From IMG/VR virus record IMGVR_UViG_3300013132_000261, positions 1-23,762 of that record: DNA of 23,762 nt; one strand, written 5' to 3'. Under the pieces are notes generated by a model. It ran no database searches. It worked only from the letters and a program-made list of their open reading frames with translations, and had not been told where the DNA came from. The stretch comes from a virus. This document shows positions 7,461 to 14,827 of the stretch, one piece after another; positions within the stretch are counted from its first letter, which is position 1; every line of letters begins with the position of its first letter. The translations under genes and the position numbers were made by a program.

Positions 7461-7493
7461 CAAAGTTACCACATCCCCAGTTAAACTACCAAA
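7461..7493 (-). promoter_or_regulatory. Bacteroidetes-type promoter for the packaging/cargo operon
   Basis: Minus strand: TTTG (7493-7490), 21-nt spacer, TAACTTTG (7468-7461). The upstream box extends as TTTGGTAGTT, like other promoters in this window. The predicted start of transcription is about 20 nt before the ATG at 7434. The remainder of the 7435-7580 gap shows nothing else I can name. Confidence 0.6.
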
Positions 7494-7580
7494 TAGGCAT
7501 TTTATTGCACAATTCAGGTGATTTTGTGGATTTTATACCACATTATCAATGAGAAGTGCAATATAACGCCGATTTGATTG

Positions 7581-7928
7581 TCACTCATATTTCTGCAAAA
7601 TATCAATCACTTGCTTAGCAGAGTAAGCAATATGATATAAACTGCCCCACAATTCCTGAATTTGCTTTTGTGCCGGTGACTGGGTACCATTCGGCATTTT
7701 TAGTTCCAATGCGAATAATGGTTTGATACAAATTAAGTCCGGGCATCCTGGAAGTACCCCCATTGCCTTTAGCTTCATTCCCTCACGGGCATTTCTGCTA
7801 CCCCCATTGGGAACGTGAAAGATAAATTTTCGCATTTTTGGGTAGTTGTGATTGATAAATTTGAACACCAATGCCTGAAATTGGTCTTCATTTCGATACT
7901 CGTATGATAAAAATTCCTGTTTTGTCAT
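7581..7928 (-). CDS. VRR-NUC domain nuclease
   Basis: 115 residues, the length of a stand-alone phage VRR-NUC protein. Residues fit the PD-(D/E)xK-like site: E14/Q16 in the first helix, GCPDLICI with D64, ELKMPNG with E75 and K77, and a QSPAQKQIQELW helix (83-94). These proteins act on branched or flapped DNA. It lies just downstream of the iteron element and next to the primase-helicase, pointing to a role in replication or junction processing. A lone -7-like box TAACTTTG (8143-8136) lies upstream without a clear -33 box. Confidence 0.85.
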   Translation of the reverse strand: MTKQEFLSYEYRNEDQFQALVFKFINHNYPKMRKFIFHVPNGGSRNAREGMKLKAMGVLPGCPDLICIKPLFALELKMPNGTQSPAQKQIQELWGSLYHIAYSAKQVIDILQKYE

Positions 7929-7934
7929 GTTTTA

Positions 7935-8222
7935 TCCTTTACTGTAAAGGTTAATTTCATTTATCCTTTACATCGGAAACCCTTACTGGTATTGACTTTT
8001 AGCAAAGTGTAAAGGATGTAAAGGAAAAAAATGCATTTTTCCTATAGGAATACAATAATAATATGTGTGTGTGTGTGCATAGTGTGTATATATTATTCTA
8101 TTAACTTTATTAGAAATTATCCTTTACATCCTTTACAAAGTTACAAGATTCAATGGTAGTAAGGGTTTGAGGTGTAAAGGATAATTTTTTTTTATCCTTT
8201 ACAATCCTTTACATCCTTTACA
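7935..8222. other. Iteron-rich dyad element, candidate replication origin
   Basis: Fills the gap between the VRR-NUC and primase-helicase genes. Nine exact copies of TGTAAAGGA or its complement: 7964-7972, 8008-8016, 8017-8025, 8120-8128, 8129-8137, 8173-8181, 8195-8203, 8205-8213, 8214-8222. An imperfect back-to-back pair lies at 7935-7951. Segments 7964-8025 and 8120-8181 are mirror images with the same internal order and spacing (9-mer, 4 nt, AAACCCTTACT, 20 nt, two 9-mers). The 94-bp centre has the palindromes AAAAATGCATTTTT and CCTATAGG, (TG)7 at 8064-8077, and AT-rich DNA. Location and architecture suit an origin bound by an initiator; a transcription operator is an alternative. Confidence 0.7.
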
Positions 8223-10391
8223 TTAAAATGGGGCTGATTCGGTGAATTGACTGATTTGCGCCTCATTTTTCTCAACTTCATAGACCTGCATCACCTTAGT
8301 GTTAACTCGTTTTAACAAACATTTGAACCCTATTCGCTTTAATTCCATGCCTAATTTCCTCAATGATAGGTTTTTCAGGCCGCTTTGAATCTCCAGGTGA
8401 ACCTTTATTTCTGTGGCAGTCATAAACATTCCCCCGTTATTAAAGGGTAATGTGAAATATTTGTTAATTAATTCATATTCTATTGAGAAGTCCTGAAACT
8501 TGTCTGCTTTGTCATTTAATCGCTCTATATCTTCAGAAGATAATTGCCACTCAAACCCCTGATTGTAAAGATTATAGGCCTCAACAAATAGCTTGTCTTT
8601 ACATATTGAGTTGTACTTATCAAAATCAATACTTTTAATTTCTATTGGGATAAATCGCCTATTTCCGGTAGGATCATTAAGGATTGCTTTTGAATTGGTA
8701 GTTCCACAAAGTACTGCCAACCGGTTGAGGTCTATGTTAGTCCTACCGTATGGCTCACGGAGTGAAAATGTCTGCTTACTGGTCAAACCTTTGATGTGAT
8801 CTGCCTCCTTTTTGTTCTTTCCGGCCATTTCATCATCCAGGATAATTAACTTTTGAGTCATTAATATTTCATCATCCTTGCCGGCATCTAATTTGCTTTC
8901 ACCGTAGTAACTTTTTAGGCCCTTTGGCATCATTCTGCGAAATGCCTCTGTCTTGCCCGTTCCTTGCTTTTCGGAAACGTATATCAGCACCAATGGGGAA
9001 TGTACCCCGTATGCGCTGCTAATGACCGAAACGAGCCACTTTTTGCCAAAATAATGCAAATCATCATCTGTGTGGAAACAACTGAAAAACTTGTCAATCG
9101 TTCCTTCAGATGGCAAATCTTTATGTTCCTCAAACCATGACAATATTGGGTTATAGGATTCGGTGTTATTGCTTGTAAGCACCCGGTAAAACATATCAAA
9201 GGTTAAATCATCAAATATGACCTTTGCGTCAAGGAACAAGGTGTTGATAACTTTATCATCTAAATCTTTACCATCAAGTTCTATTCTGCGCGAAATGGTG
9301 TTAAATCTTAAATTGTATGTATGTTTAAGGTATGAGCGTATATTTTCCACCAGGGAGGTTGTATTGGAAAAATCTGCATTAGACTGAAAGGCCTGTTTAA
9401 CTATTTGCTCTGCCTCTTGCTTTTTTATGCCTTCAAACTTTTCTAAATTCTCCGCTATCTGATTGACTGATAATCCTGCCTTTTTTTGTGAGGATGTAAC
9501 TGCTGCAATGCGTTTTGTTTTTTCGCTGAATACATTGATTCCGGCTTGTTTGGCAAAGTAGTAAATGGTGGCTATGGTTATCTTACCGGTGCTTTGTGGC
9601 TGCCTTAAACAATGGGTAAACTGTCTGTCGCACATTGACCTTTCGTACTTGTTGCTGCATGAAGAAAGTTGATGGAAATACTCCCTACCTGCCTCTCCAA
9701 AATGGTCTGCCAGTCCGAATCCGATTGCTAACCAATCTCGGTAATCTTCGACACATGATACATTGGCCTCCACCATCTTTTTAACTACTTCATCAAATTC
9801 ACTTTTGACAAATATTGTACTTTGTATTTTGCGTTTTTTCTCCTTTGGCAGATACTTTTTAAATACGATGGCATTTGTGTTTAAGTATGCTTCAGGATCG
9901 TATGAAATAAAACGTGGTCTGCAAATGTCTTTTCCGCTTGGGTCAATTACTATCTGATACTTTTTTATTAGATAGTCGGCTATTGAGTTGAAAGCATCTA
10001 AATGCCTTTCGCCATCTATTTTAAATATGACACATAATCCGGTGCCGCTGATTGACATAAAACAAGCATAGACATAAGGGTCAGTAGAAAGCAGCGATTT
10101 TATTCCGTTAAGTTCATTGCTAATGTTATCTATGTCAATGCCTATGAATCCACTATGATTAGTTATGCTTTTGGCATTTCTTTCGGATGAAAAGTACCCT
10201 GATATTGTAACATAAGGCACCTGCAATTTTGCCTTTTTCCGTTCTTCATAGTCCTTCAATATGCGGATAGGGTTAACGTAATCCTCCCACTTACCAAAAC
10301 GAATATCATTGATAAATCTTTCAAGATCAATGGTTTCTTTTGATGTTGTCTGCCGGATGTTGTTGTAGATGCTTATTACAGAGGTTCCCAT
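8223..10391 (-). CDS. VirE/BT4734-like primase-helicase
   Basis: 722 residues, a replication protein joining two enzymes. N-terminal AEP-like primase/VirE N domain: GFIGIDIDNI (D86, D88), MSISGTGLCVIFKI (112-125) and RPRFISYDP (158-166). A PriCT-like region follows (about 215-285, 'DYRDWLAIGFGLADHFG'). C-terminal VirE-type helicase: Walker A GTGKT (477-481), Walker B KLIILDDE (514-521) and 'GTTNSKAILNDPTGNRRF' (563-580). It probably primes and unwinds phage DNA. Start overlaps the helicase gene end by 16 bp, and the stop codon directly abuts the last iteron of the putative origin. Confidence 0.88.
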   Translation of the reverse strand: MGTSVISIYNNIRQTTSKETIDLERFINDIRFGKWEDYVNPIRILKDYEERKKAKLQVPYVTISGYFSSERNAKSITNHSGFIGIDIDNISNELNGIKSLLSTDPYVYACFMSISGTGLCVIFKIDGERHLDAFNSIADYLIKKYQIVIDPSGKDICRPRFISYDPEAYLNTNAIVFKKYLPKEKKRKIQSTIFVKSEFDEVVKKMVEANVSCVEDYRDWLAIGFGLADHFGEAGREYFHQLSSCSNKYERSMCDRQFTHCLRQPQSTGKITIATIYYFAKQAGINVFSEKTKRIAAVTSSQKKAGLSVNQIAENLEKFEGIKKQEAEQIVKQAFQSNADFSNTTSLVENIRSYLKHTYNLRFNTISRRIELDGKDLDDKVINTLFLDAKVIFDDLTFDMFYRVLTSNNTESYNPILSWFEEHKDLPSEGTIDKFFSCFHTDDDLHYFGKKWLVSVISSAYGVHSPLVLIYVSEKQGTGKTEAFRRMMPKGLKSYYGESKLDAGKDDEILMTQKLIILDDEMAGKNKKEADHIKGLTSKQTFSLREPYGRTNIDLNRLAVLCGTTNSKAILNDPTGNRRFIPIEIKSIDFDKYNSICKDKLFVEAYNLYNQGFEWQLSSEDIERLNDKADKFQDFSIEYELINKYFTLPFNNGGMFMTATEIKVHLEIQSGLKNLSLRKLGMELKRIGFKCLLKRVNTKVMQVYEVEKNEAQISQFTESAPF

Positions 10392-11872
10392 TTTTTATAG
10401 TGTTTTTGTAATTGTTCAATAAATATTTTGCGTGTGAAATCTTTGTGCCATTGATTATACTTTTTGCCTACTAATCTGCACCATTCTCTGTGCTTATCTT
10501 CTAAAATGTCGAGAGTAAAAATAAACTTTTCCTGATTGAGTTCTTTGGTAGTATATTTTAATTCTTGGGCAAATGTTTTAGCTAATTCATAATAAGAAAA
10601 ATATTCTCTAAAGTGTTTAGTATTCCTTATTATTTCCAAAACATTTGTATTCCTTGTTACTAACACAAATTCGCTCAATTCATCCTCTACCTTTTGTTTT
10701 GGTGGTGGAAATTCGTGGCCACATTCAGGGCAGGTCATAACCTTAATATGTAAAATCTTCATACATTTCGGGCAGTCCTTTACTGGGGCAACTCCATCCC
10801 CCTTCTTTGGTGGGTTCCAAAATAAATACTCCCAATTGTGCCGGTCGCACCAATCTCCGTGGGTTATGGCATTTCCTCCCATGTCTATAATTGTGAAAGT
10901 TTTCTTAAATTCTGTAGGCCGTGAACCCCTACCGGTCATTTGTAACCATAAAGGCATTGACATCGTTGATCTATTTACTATTACCGTTTCTATGGTAGGT
11001 TCATCAAACCCGGTAGTGGCTATTCCCACATTGCATAGGATTGCACCTGGAGTGCTTTCAAACCATGCTAAAACCTCCGCTCTTTCGTTTGTATCTGTTT
11101 CCCCGTCAAAGTGCCGGCAATTATATCCTGCATCTTTGAAGGCATCTGTAACCTTTAACGAGTGTTCGATATTAACATTGAATACTATTGTCTTTGTTCC
11201 TTCTGCCTTTTGCTTGTAGATGGTAACTACATTTTTTATGTGTTGTGGTTGTGAAAATTCAAGGCCCATTAAGTTATTGTCAAACTCACCTGCTTTGATT
11301 GATAACGCTTTTCTGTTAACTGAATCTTTGGCAGCGTATGTTTCGTTAGCACAAAGGGAACCTAATTTTATTAAATCTGCAATGTCTATACCACACACAA
11401 TATCGTTATAGTAATTCTTTAGCGGCTTGTCTTTAGCTGCTGCCAGAGGTGTTGCTGTAAAACCAATAAAATAACTTTCGGGGAAATGGTTATGGATAAG
11501 ATTGAAGTTGGCAATGTGTGCTTCATCAATTATTATCAATCCTATGTTATGCAGTTGGTCAATTCTCCGCTTTACCGTTTCAACCATACCGACATAAATT
11601 TTGTTATGTGGTATTGTCTTCATGCCGGCTATAATGATTTGACAATCCAAACCAAAAAAGTTATGAAGCGATCTGCGAGTTTGTTGTAGTAGTTCCTTTC
11701 TGTGAACAAGTATTAGGACTGATTTTTCGTGCTTGTTAATGTATCTCTTTGCTATAGATGAAAAGCATACTGTTTTACCTCCACCAGTAGCAAGTTGTGC
11801 AATTACTTTTCTTTTTGATAATTTCCGAATGACATCATCCGTTAATTTAATTTGATAATCTCTTAACTCCAT
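10376..11872 (-). CDS. SF2 DEAD/DEAH-box DNA helicase
   Basis: 498 residues. Helicase motifs in order: Q-type start LRDYQ (3-7), Walker A ATGGGKT (28-34), DEAH (116-119), TATP (139-142), GIATTGFDEP (283-292) and motif VI QMTGRGSRP (311-319). A C-terminal zinc ribbon is likely: CPKC (367-370) with CPEC (381-384), followed by GHEF. This is the type found in phage replication/recombination modules (UvsW/Res-like) for fork remodelling. The leader RNA before the start codon is strongly structured. The gene overlaps the primase-helicase gene by 16 bp, so the two are probably co-translated. Confidence 0.92.
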   Translation of the reverse strand: MELRDYQIKLTDDVIRKLSKRKVIAQLATGGGKTVCFSSIAKRYINKHEKSVLILVHRKELLQQTRRSLHNFFGLDCQIIIAGMKTIPHNKIYVGMVETVKRRIDQLHNIGLIIIDEAHIANFNLIHNHFPESYFIGFTATPLAAAKDKPLKNYYNDIVCGIDIADLIKLGSLCANETYAAKDSVNRKALSIKAGEFDNNLMGLEFSQPQHIKNVVTIYKQKAEGTKTIVFNVNIEHSLKVTDAFKDAGYNCRHFDGETDTNERAEVLAWFESTPGAILCNVGIATTGFDEPTIETVIVNRSTMSMPLWLQMTGRGSRPTEFKKTFTIIDMGGNAITHGDWCDRHNWEYLFWNPPKKGDGVAPVKDCPKCMKILHIKVMTCPECGHEFPPPKQKVEDELSEFVLVTRNTNVLEIIRNTKHFREYFSYYELAKTFAQELKYTTKELNQEKFIFTLDILEDKHREWCRLVGKKYNQWHKDFTRKIFIEQLQKHYKKWEPL

Positions 11873-11967
11873 AAAAAAGGAAAGCCCCTAACGGTTGCAG
11901 CGAAAGGGGCTATATTTAGTAAATACTAAATGTCAAAACTCATAGTCGGCTGCAACTTCGCCTATGA
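11873..11967 (-). ncRNA. Structured leader RNA with terminator-like hairpin before the helicase gene
   Basis: On the minus strand the leader holds three hairpins. First: TCATAG/CTATGA (11967-11940). Second: ATTTAGTA/TACTAAAT with a 2-nt centre (11931-11914). Third: AGCCCC/GGGGCT (11911-11883), followed by TTTCCTTTTTT and then the ATG at 11872. The loops of the first and third hairpins are complementary (GTTGCAGC at 11894-11901 with GCTGCAAC at 11949-11956; also GCGAA with TTCGC). The third looks like an intrinsic terminator placed against the start codon, so attenuation or a loop-loop interaction could control helicase expression. Confidence 0.55.
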
Positions 11968-11976
11968 ATTAAAATG

Positions 11977-11984
11977 CAAATATA
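11977..11984 (-). promoter_or_regulatory. Possible -7 box upstream of the helicase leader
   Basis: TATATTTG on the minus strand fits TAnnTTTG and is placed so that transcription would begin just before the leader hairpins. No convincing TTTG lies 19-21 nt upstream, so this is weak. Confidence 0.3.
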
Positions 11985-12017
11985 CTGAATTATACCTCTG
12001 CCTGTAGGGTGGGTGTG

Positions 12018-12209
12018 TCATAATAGGTATGTCTTCCTCCCATCTGGATTCGGTTTTATTCCAACCTTCAGGGGTAGTGGATAAATACGGTTGAACTCTC
12101 GCTCGGTCATCCATCTTCCATTAACCAGGCGGTACATTTTACCGTTCTCCAGTTTTGCGGTGGTGTTAAGCCGGAAATATTTGCGTTCGAGGTATTCGTG
12201 GATGGTCAT
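12018..12209 (-). CDS. Small unknown phage protein
   Basis: 63 residues, not recognised by function. Basic and aromatic: starts MTIHEYLERKYFRLN, with 'YRLVNGRWMTEREFNRIYPLP' in the middle and a PNPDGRKTYLL end. No membrane segment or cysteine. It lies 42 nt downstream of the SSB gene and before the helicase leader, so it belongs to the replication operon and may be an accessory factor. Confidence 0.65.
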   Translation of the reverse strand: MTIHEYLERKYFRLNTTAKLENGKMYRLVNGRWMTEREFNRIYPLPLKVGIKPNPDGRKTYLL

Positions 12210-12251
12210 TGTGTAAAATTAAGGGGGAGTTGCTAACCTCCCCCGTAGTGA

Positions 12252-12536
12252 TTAGAAAGGGAGATCTTCAAGTACTGGTGTTGATGCCGGTGCAGTTGGC
12301 GTCGGTGTACTTGCAGCAGTCGGCTGCTTAAAGTTACCGATGTACTGCTTCTTCTCACCTGCTTCCCGTTGCTCTTTGGTTTGCGATACCTGAACGCTGC
12401 CAATGTTACCGAACTGATCGGGGGTATCATTCACCCAAAGTACAACATTTAGATATTTCTTCCCGTTTTTACCTTCCGTGATTTTGTCCTTCGGGATGTC
12501 GGACAGGCAAATACTGCCATTGTAAAATGTAGCCAT
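12252..12536 (-). CDS. ssb: Single-stranded DNA-binding protein
   Basis: 94 residues. The N-terminal two thirds fit a short OB fold (MATFYNGSICLSDIPKDKI, KYLNVVLWVND, SVQVSQTKEQREAGEKKQYIGN). A Pro/Thr/Ala-rich linker then leads to the terminal VLEDLPF, the acidic amphipathic tip by which SSBs recruit replication and repair proteins. The protein coats ssDNA in the replication/recombination module, which contains a putative annealing protein, helicase and primase. It is shorter than cellular SSB. The region before its start shares a 37-bp leader with the gene upstream. Confidence 0.75.
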   Translation of the reverse strand: MATFYNGSICLSDIPKDKITEGKNGKKYLNVVLWVNDTPDQFGNIGSVQVSQTKEQREAGEKKQYIGNFKQPTAASTPTPTAPASTPVLEDLPF

Positions 12537-12570
12537 AACAAAGCCGGATATTCAGAGCCGGTGTGATTAA
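12534..12570 (-). repeat. Leader repeat copy 1 (before ssb)
   Basis: Minus strand, from the stop codon of the upstream gene to the ssb start. Shares about 31 of 37 bases with 12909-12945, including the block CCGGCTTTGTTATG ending in the start codon. CCGGCT occurs twice within it. May be a conserved translation-initiation or RNA-binding element. Confidence 0.7.
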
Positions 12571-12911
12571 AGATATGGTTTGATTAATTTGTAAATGTCA
12601 GATGCTAATTTTTTTACATCATCGGAACCAATTAATTCAACAAGTGCATTGGTTGCAGGTTTCTTTTTGTTAGCCACTTTGTAATAATCTCTAACTAATT
12701 TAAAATAAGTTTCAACAGTTAAATTGCTTATTAAATTTGTAGCCACAAAATTACCTCTTCCTTCACTTTCTTTCAAGTAACCTGCCTTTGACAAAATCAT
12801 TGTCATATTATTAGTTACTTTGAAAAGTTGAATAACTTTTTTACCATTAAATGGTTGTTTTGTTTTGAGGTAGTTAATCATAACCTCAATGTTTTTTTTA
12901 TTCTTTTCCAT
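12567..12911 (-). CDS. Unknown phage protein, possible small winged-helix fold
   Basis: 114 residues, lysine-rich (MEKNKKNIEVMINYL). Residues 10-65 read as three short helices and a 'GNFVATNLISNLTVETY' wing, which might be a winged-helix DNA-binding fold, but there is no signature I can name. Remaining part is helical and basic (YKVANKKKPATNAL, KLIKPYL). The gene is AT-rich relative to its neighbours. It lies between ssb and another small protein and has a leader nearly identical to that of ssb. Confidence 0.6.
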   Translation of the reverse strand: MEKNKKNIEVMINYLKTKQPFNGKKVIQLFKVTNNMTMILSKAGYLKESEGRGNFVATNLISNLTVETYFKLVRDYYKVANKKKPATNALVELIGSDDVKKLASDIYKLIKPYL

Positions 12912-12945
12912 AACAAAGCCGGATATCGGGAGCCGGTGCCGTTAA
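12909..12945 (-). repeat. Leader repeat copy 2
   Basis: Same 37-bp leader as at 12534-12570, differing mainly at three positions in the middle and three near the far end. Here it does not overlap the upstream stop codon, so its conservation is not explained by coding on that side. Confidence 0.7.
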
Positions 12946-12955
12946 GAGTTTAGGG

Positions 12956-13156
12956 TTATAGTTCGTTTAATACTTTAATTAATTCGTCTGCAATAGTTAC
13001 AGATCTATACGCAGGGTAATCTATCGCATCGACTCCGTAATGTGCTATCAATCCCTGCAAAGCCATTGCAGCAAAGTATTCACGTTTAGTGAGGCCTTCT
13101 TGGGGATATTCATCACTATAACGAAATGCCGGTTCAAAAGGTTTTGTCTTTATCAT
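12956..13156 (-). CDS. Small conserved phage protein
   Basis: 66 residues. It contains LTKREYFAAMALQGLIAHYG (22-41) and ends IADELIKVLNEL, a pattern I recognise from many short phage proteins of unknown function located near recombination genes. No catalytic residues are visible. It is followed by the leader repeat of the next gene and preceded by an 8-nt gap, so it is part of the early operon. Confidence 0.7.
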   Translation of the reverse strand: MIKTKPFEPAFRYSDEYPQEGLTKREYFAAMALQGLIAHYGVDAIDYPAYRSVTIADELIKVLNEL

Positions 13157-13164
13157 ATCTAATG

Positions 13165-13629
13165 TTATTTAAGCGTAAACGCAACCGATGTGGTTGAACT
13201 TTTCGCAGGTGGATAATGTTTTTCAACTTCGCCTGATACGGGATCAAGTACCTCAATGCCGGAGGGGGGGAGTGCTTTGTGGTACGATTCCAGTTCTTTG
13301 ATTTTGGCATCTATTTCCGCTTGCTGCTTGTAAAGGTCAACTAACGTACTATTCCCACAATTACTGTAATCATACTTTATCCCAAATTCCCGTACATCGA
13401 CCTTTGCCGTTTGGTACTGAAAGGATTTGCCGTATTTGGCCGCTTCATCCAGGAGAATGCCTTTGTAAGCCGGCATTGATGTAAGGGCCTTTATGACTTC
13501 CTCGGCTGCCTTTAATCGCAAGTGCAGTTCTAACGGATTAACCCTGCCTTGCAGCACTTCCTCCATCATTTCCCGTACCACCTCCGAGCGCTGCTCTTTG
13601 GTGGTGTGATTGAATTTAATTAGTTCCAT
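13165..13629 (-). CDS. Conserved phage protein coupled to the putative annealing protein
   Basis: 154 residues from the ATG at 13629, which overlaps the upstream stop (ATGGAACTAATTAA is shared). Helical: MMEEVLQGRVNPLELHLRLKAAEEVIKAL, then 'KYDYSNCGNSTLVDLYKQQAEIDAKIKELESYHKAL', likely a coiled coil. This type of protein recurs in Bacteroidetes phage early operons next to recombinase-like genes; no activity is assigned. The translational overlap suggests it works with the upstream product. The upstream in-frame ATG at 13647 is less likely because it lies inside the other gene. Confidence 0.65.
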   Translation of the reverse strand: MELIKFNHTTKEQRSEVVREMMEEVLQGRVNPLELHLRLKAAEEVIKALTSMPAYKGILLDEAAKYGKSFQYQTAKVDVREFGIKYDYSNCGNSTLVDLYKQQAEIDAKIKELESYHKALPPSGIEVLDPVSGEVEKHYPPAKSSTTSVAFTLK

Positions 13630-14314
13630 TCGGCACCTCCTCTGCATTTAATACTTCGGTGAGTGCAGCTACCTGCGATTCGGTTAATGTAACATCTTCA
13701 ACCAACCATGCCGCAACTGACTTTGAGCCATCTTTGAGCATTCCGCCTTCCTTTACTTTTTTCAATGCACCGGCAAATACTTTGTCAGTTAGGGTGGTGG
13801 GTGCAGGCGCAGTCACAACCTCATGCGCCACATCCTGGGTGATTGGTGCCTCCATTTCTTCAGGAACATACACCGGGCCGGCAAATACATCGGGTGTGTA
13901 CCACTTCACCCCGTTACTCATTGCCCGTGCAAATAGCATATTACGGGCATACTTGTCAAGGTTTTTGGTGCCGGCTTTCTTCGCATCTTCAATAGTGAAG
14001 GTAGAATTGCCGATCAGTTCCTTGCCTTCATAAAAGTCAATGCTGCATAGCTTTTCGGTCTGCTCGGTAACCTTGTAATTGTACTTACCGGATGCCTTTA
14101 CCATTGATGCCATAACCCCGGCCCCGATGGTGGGTTTGCCTGCAATGATGTGAATACCTGACATTGACTGGAAAGGCCCGATGCCGAGTTCTGCCCCGGC
14201 TTGAATCTTTACAATGGCCTGTGCTGCTGACTTGATGTCCGGGAACATACCGGAGTCAGCAAACGCTTTACCGATGGCCATTACTTCGGTAGGCGTTGTC
14301 TTTTGTAGTTGCAT
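13616..14314 (-). CDS. Putative RecT-like single-strand annealing protein
   Basis: 232 residues from the ATG at 14314, about 20-30 nt after a good promoter. Contains 'AAQAIVKIQAGAELGIGPFQSMSGIHIIAGKP', then MVKASGKYNYKV, and 'YARNMLFARAMSNGVKWYTPDVF', a pattern shared by phage proteins I associate with the RecT/Red-beta superfamily. The C-terminus is a loose, acidic tail. Its place at the head of an operon with SSB, helicase and primase supports a recombination/replication role. The superfamily link is based on recall of similar proteins, so other early phage functions remain possible. Confidence 0.6.
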   Translation of the reverse strand: MQLQKTTPTEVMAIGKAFADSGMFPDIKSAAQAIVKIQAGAELGIGPFQSMSGIHIIAGKPTIGAGVMASMVKASGKYNYKVTEQTEKLCSIDFYEGKELIGNSTFTIEDAKKAGTKNLDKYARNMLFARAMSNGVKWYTPDVFAGPVYVPEEMEAPITQDVAHEVVTAPAPTTLTDKVFAGALKKVKEGGMLKDGSKSVAAWLVEDVTLTESQVAALTEVLNAEEVPNGTN

Positions 14315-14332
14315 AAAATAGGTTTTAGAAGT

Positions 14333-14363
14333 CAAAGATAAAATATTTTTGGAAGTTACCAAA
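14333..14363 (-). promoter_or_regulatory. Promoter for the left (minus-strand) early operon
   Basis: TTTG (14363-14360), 19-nt spacer, TATCTTTG (14340-14333), a full match to the Bacteroidetes consensus. The ATG of the RecT-like gene at 14314 lies about 19 nt after the -7 box. The -33 box overlaps the -33 region of the opposing promoter within the inverted repeat TTTGGAAGTTACCAAA. Confidence 0.7.
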
Positions 14364-14378
14364 TTTTTTTTATTTTTG
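14348..14378 (+). promoter_or_regulatory. Promoter for the rightward early genes
   Basis: TTTG (14348-14351), 19-nt spacer, TATTTTTG (14371-14378). The first rightward ATG is at 14400, about 15 nt after the likely start of transcription. Its -33 box is the mirror of the leftward promoter's, so one regulator bound there could control both. Confidence 0.65.
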
Positions 14379-14399
14379 TGGAAATTAAACCTAAATACC

Positions 14400-14600
14400 A
14401 TGACAGACAACTACGACAACCCGGCATTTCCAATCATTGAGTTCTTGAATGAGCAGATAAAGAAGGAAGAGCAAGATAAAGAATTTTGGGCCTTAAGTAA
14501 AACAATAGGCGCGCAAAGATTATACACCTTGGCAGTTAATCGATTAGTTGCCTTTAAGGAAGTGTTGGAATTTGTTGAAGAAACATTTAAACCCGAATAA
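14400..14600 (+). CDS. Small early phage protein, first of three related ORFs
   Basis: 66 residues starting MTDNYDNPAF; the ATG at 14400 is preferred over the in-frame ATG at 14349 because the promoter lies between them. Helical, charged, ends EFVEETFKPE. That tail recurs in the next two proteins (NETFNPE, NETFKSE). The stop is separated from the next ATG by a single nucleotide (TAACATG). Function unknown; these small proteins are common in Bacteroidetes phage early regions. Confidence 0.65.
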   Translation: MTDNYDNPAFPIIEFLNEQIKKEEQDKEFWALSKTIGAQRLYTLAVNRLVAFKEVLEFVEETFKPE

Positions 14601-14601
14601 C

Positions 14602-14826
14602 ATGGCACAACAGACAGCAGTAGAATGGTTATTTGATGAATTATACAGAAGATTTGAAATGAAGGGGGATGGTATGGAAATGGATAAAGTACTTGAACAA
14701 GCATTACAAATGGAAAAAGAGAATCATGAAATCACCTTCAACGAAAGCAGATTAACGCATCCGATGATTGGATGGAAACACACAACATTTGACCAATACT
14801 ACAACGAAACCTTTAACCCCGAATAA
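14602..14826 (+). CDS. Small early phage protein ('TAVEWL' type)
   Basis: 74 residues from the ATG at 14602. The start MAQQTAVEWLFDELYRRF, the helix KVLEQALQMEKEN and the end FDQYYNETFNPE match a small family I know from Bacteroidetes phages, with no assigned function. The next gene follows after one nucleotide, and it resembles that protein over the QALQME and YYNETF segments, so the two are probably tandem duplicates that have diverged. Confidence 0.75.
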   Translation: MAQQTAVEWLFDELYRRFEMKGDGMEMDKVLEQALQMEKENHEITFNESRLTHPMIGWKHTTFDQYYNETFNPE

Positions 14827-14827
14827 C

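Noticed and set aside
8061-8090. (TG)7 microsatellite as a separate repeat feature
   Set aside because: Short and inside the larger iteron element; reported there instead.
12233-12430. Minus-strand 65-codon frame across the ssb gene
   Set aside because: Overlaps ssb in a second frame; histidine/glutamine-rich read-through of the linker, no independent start context.
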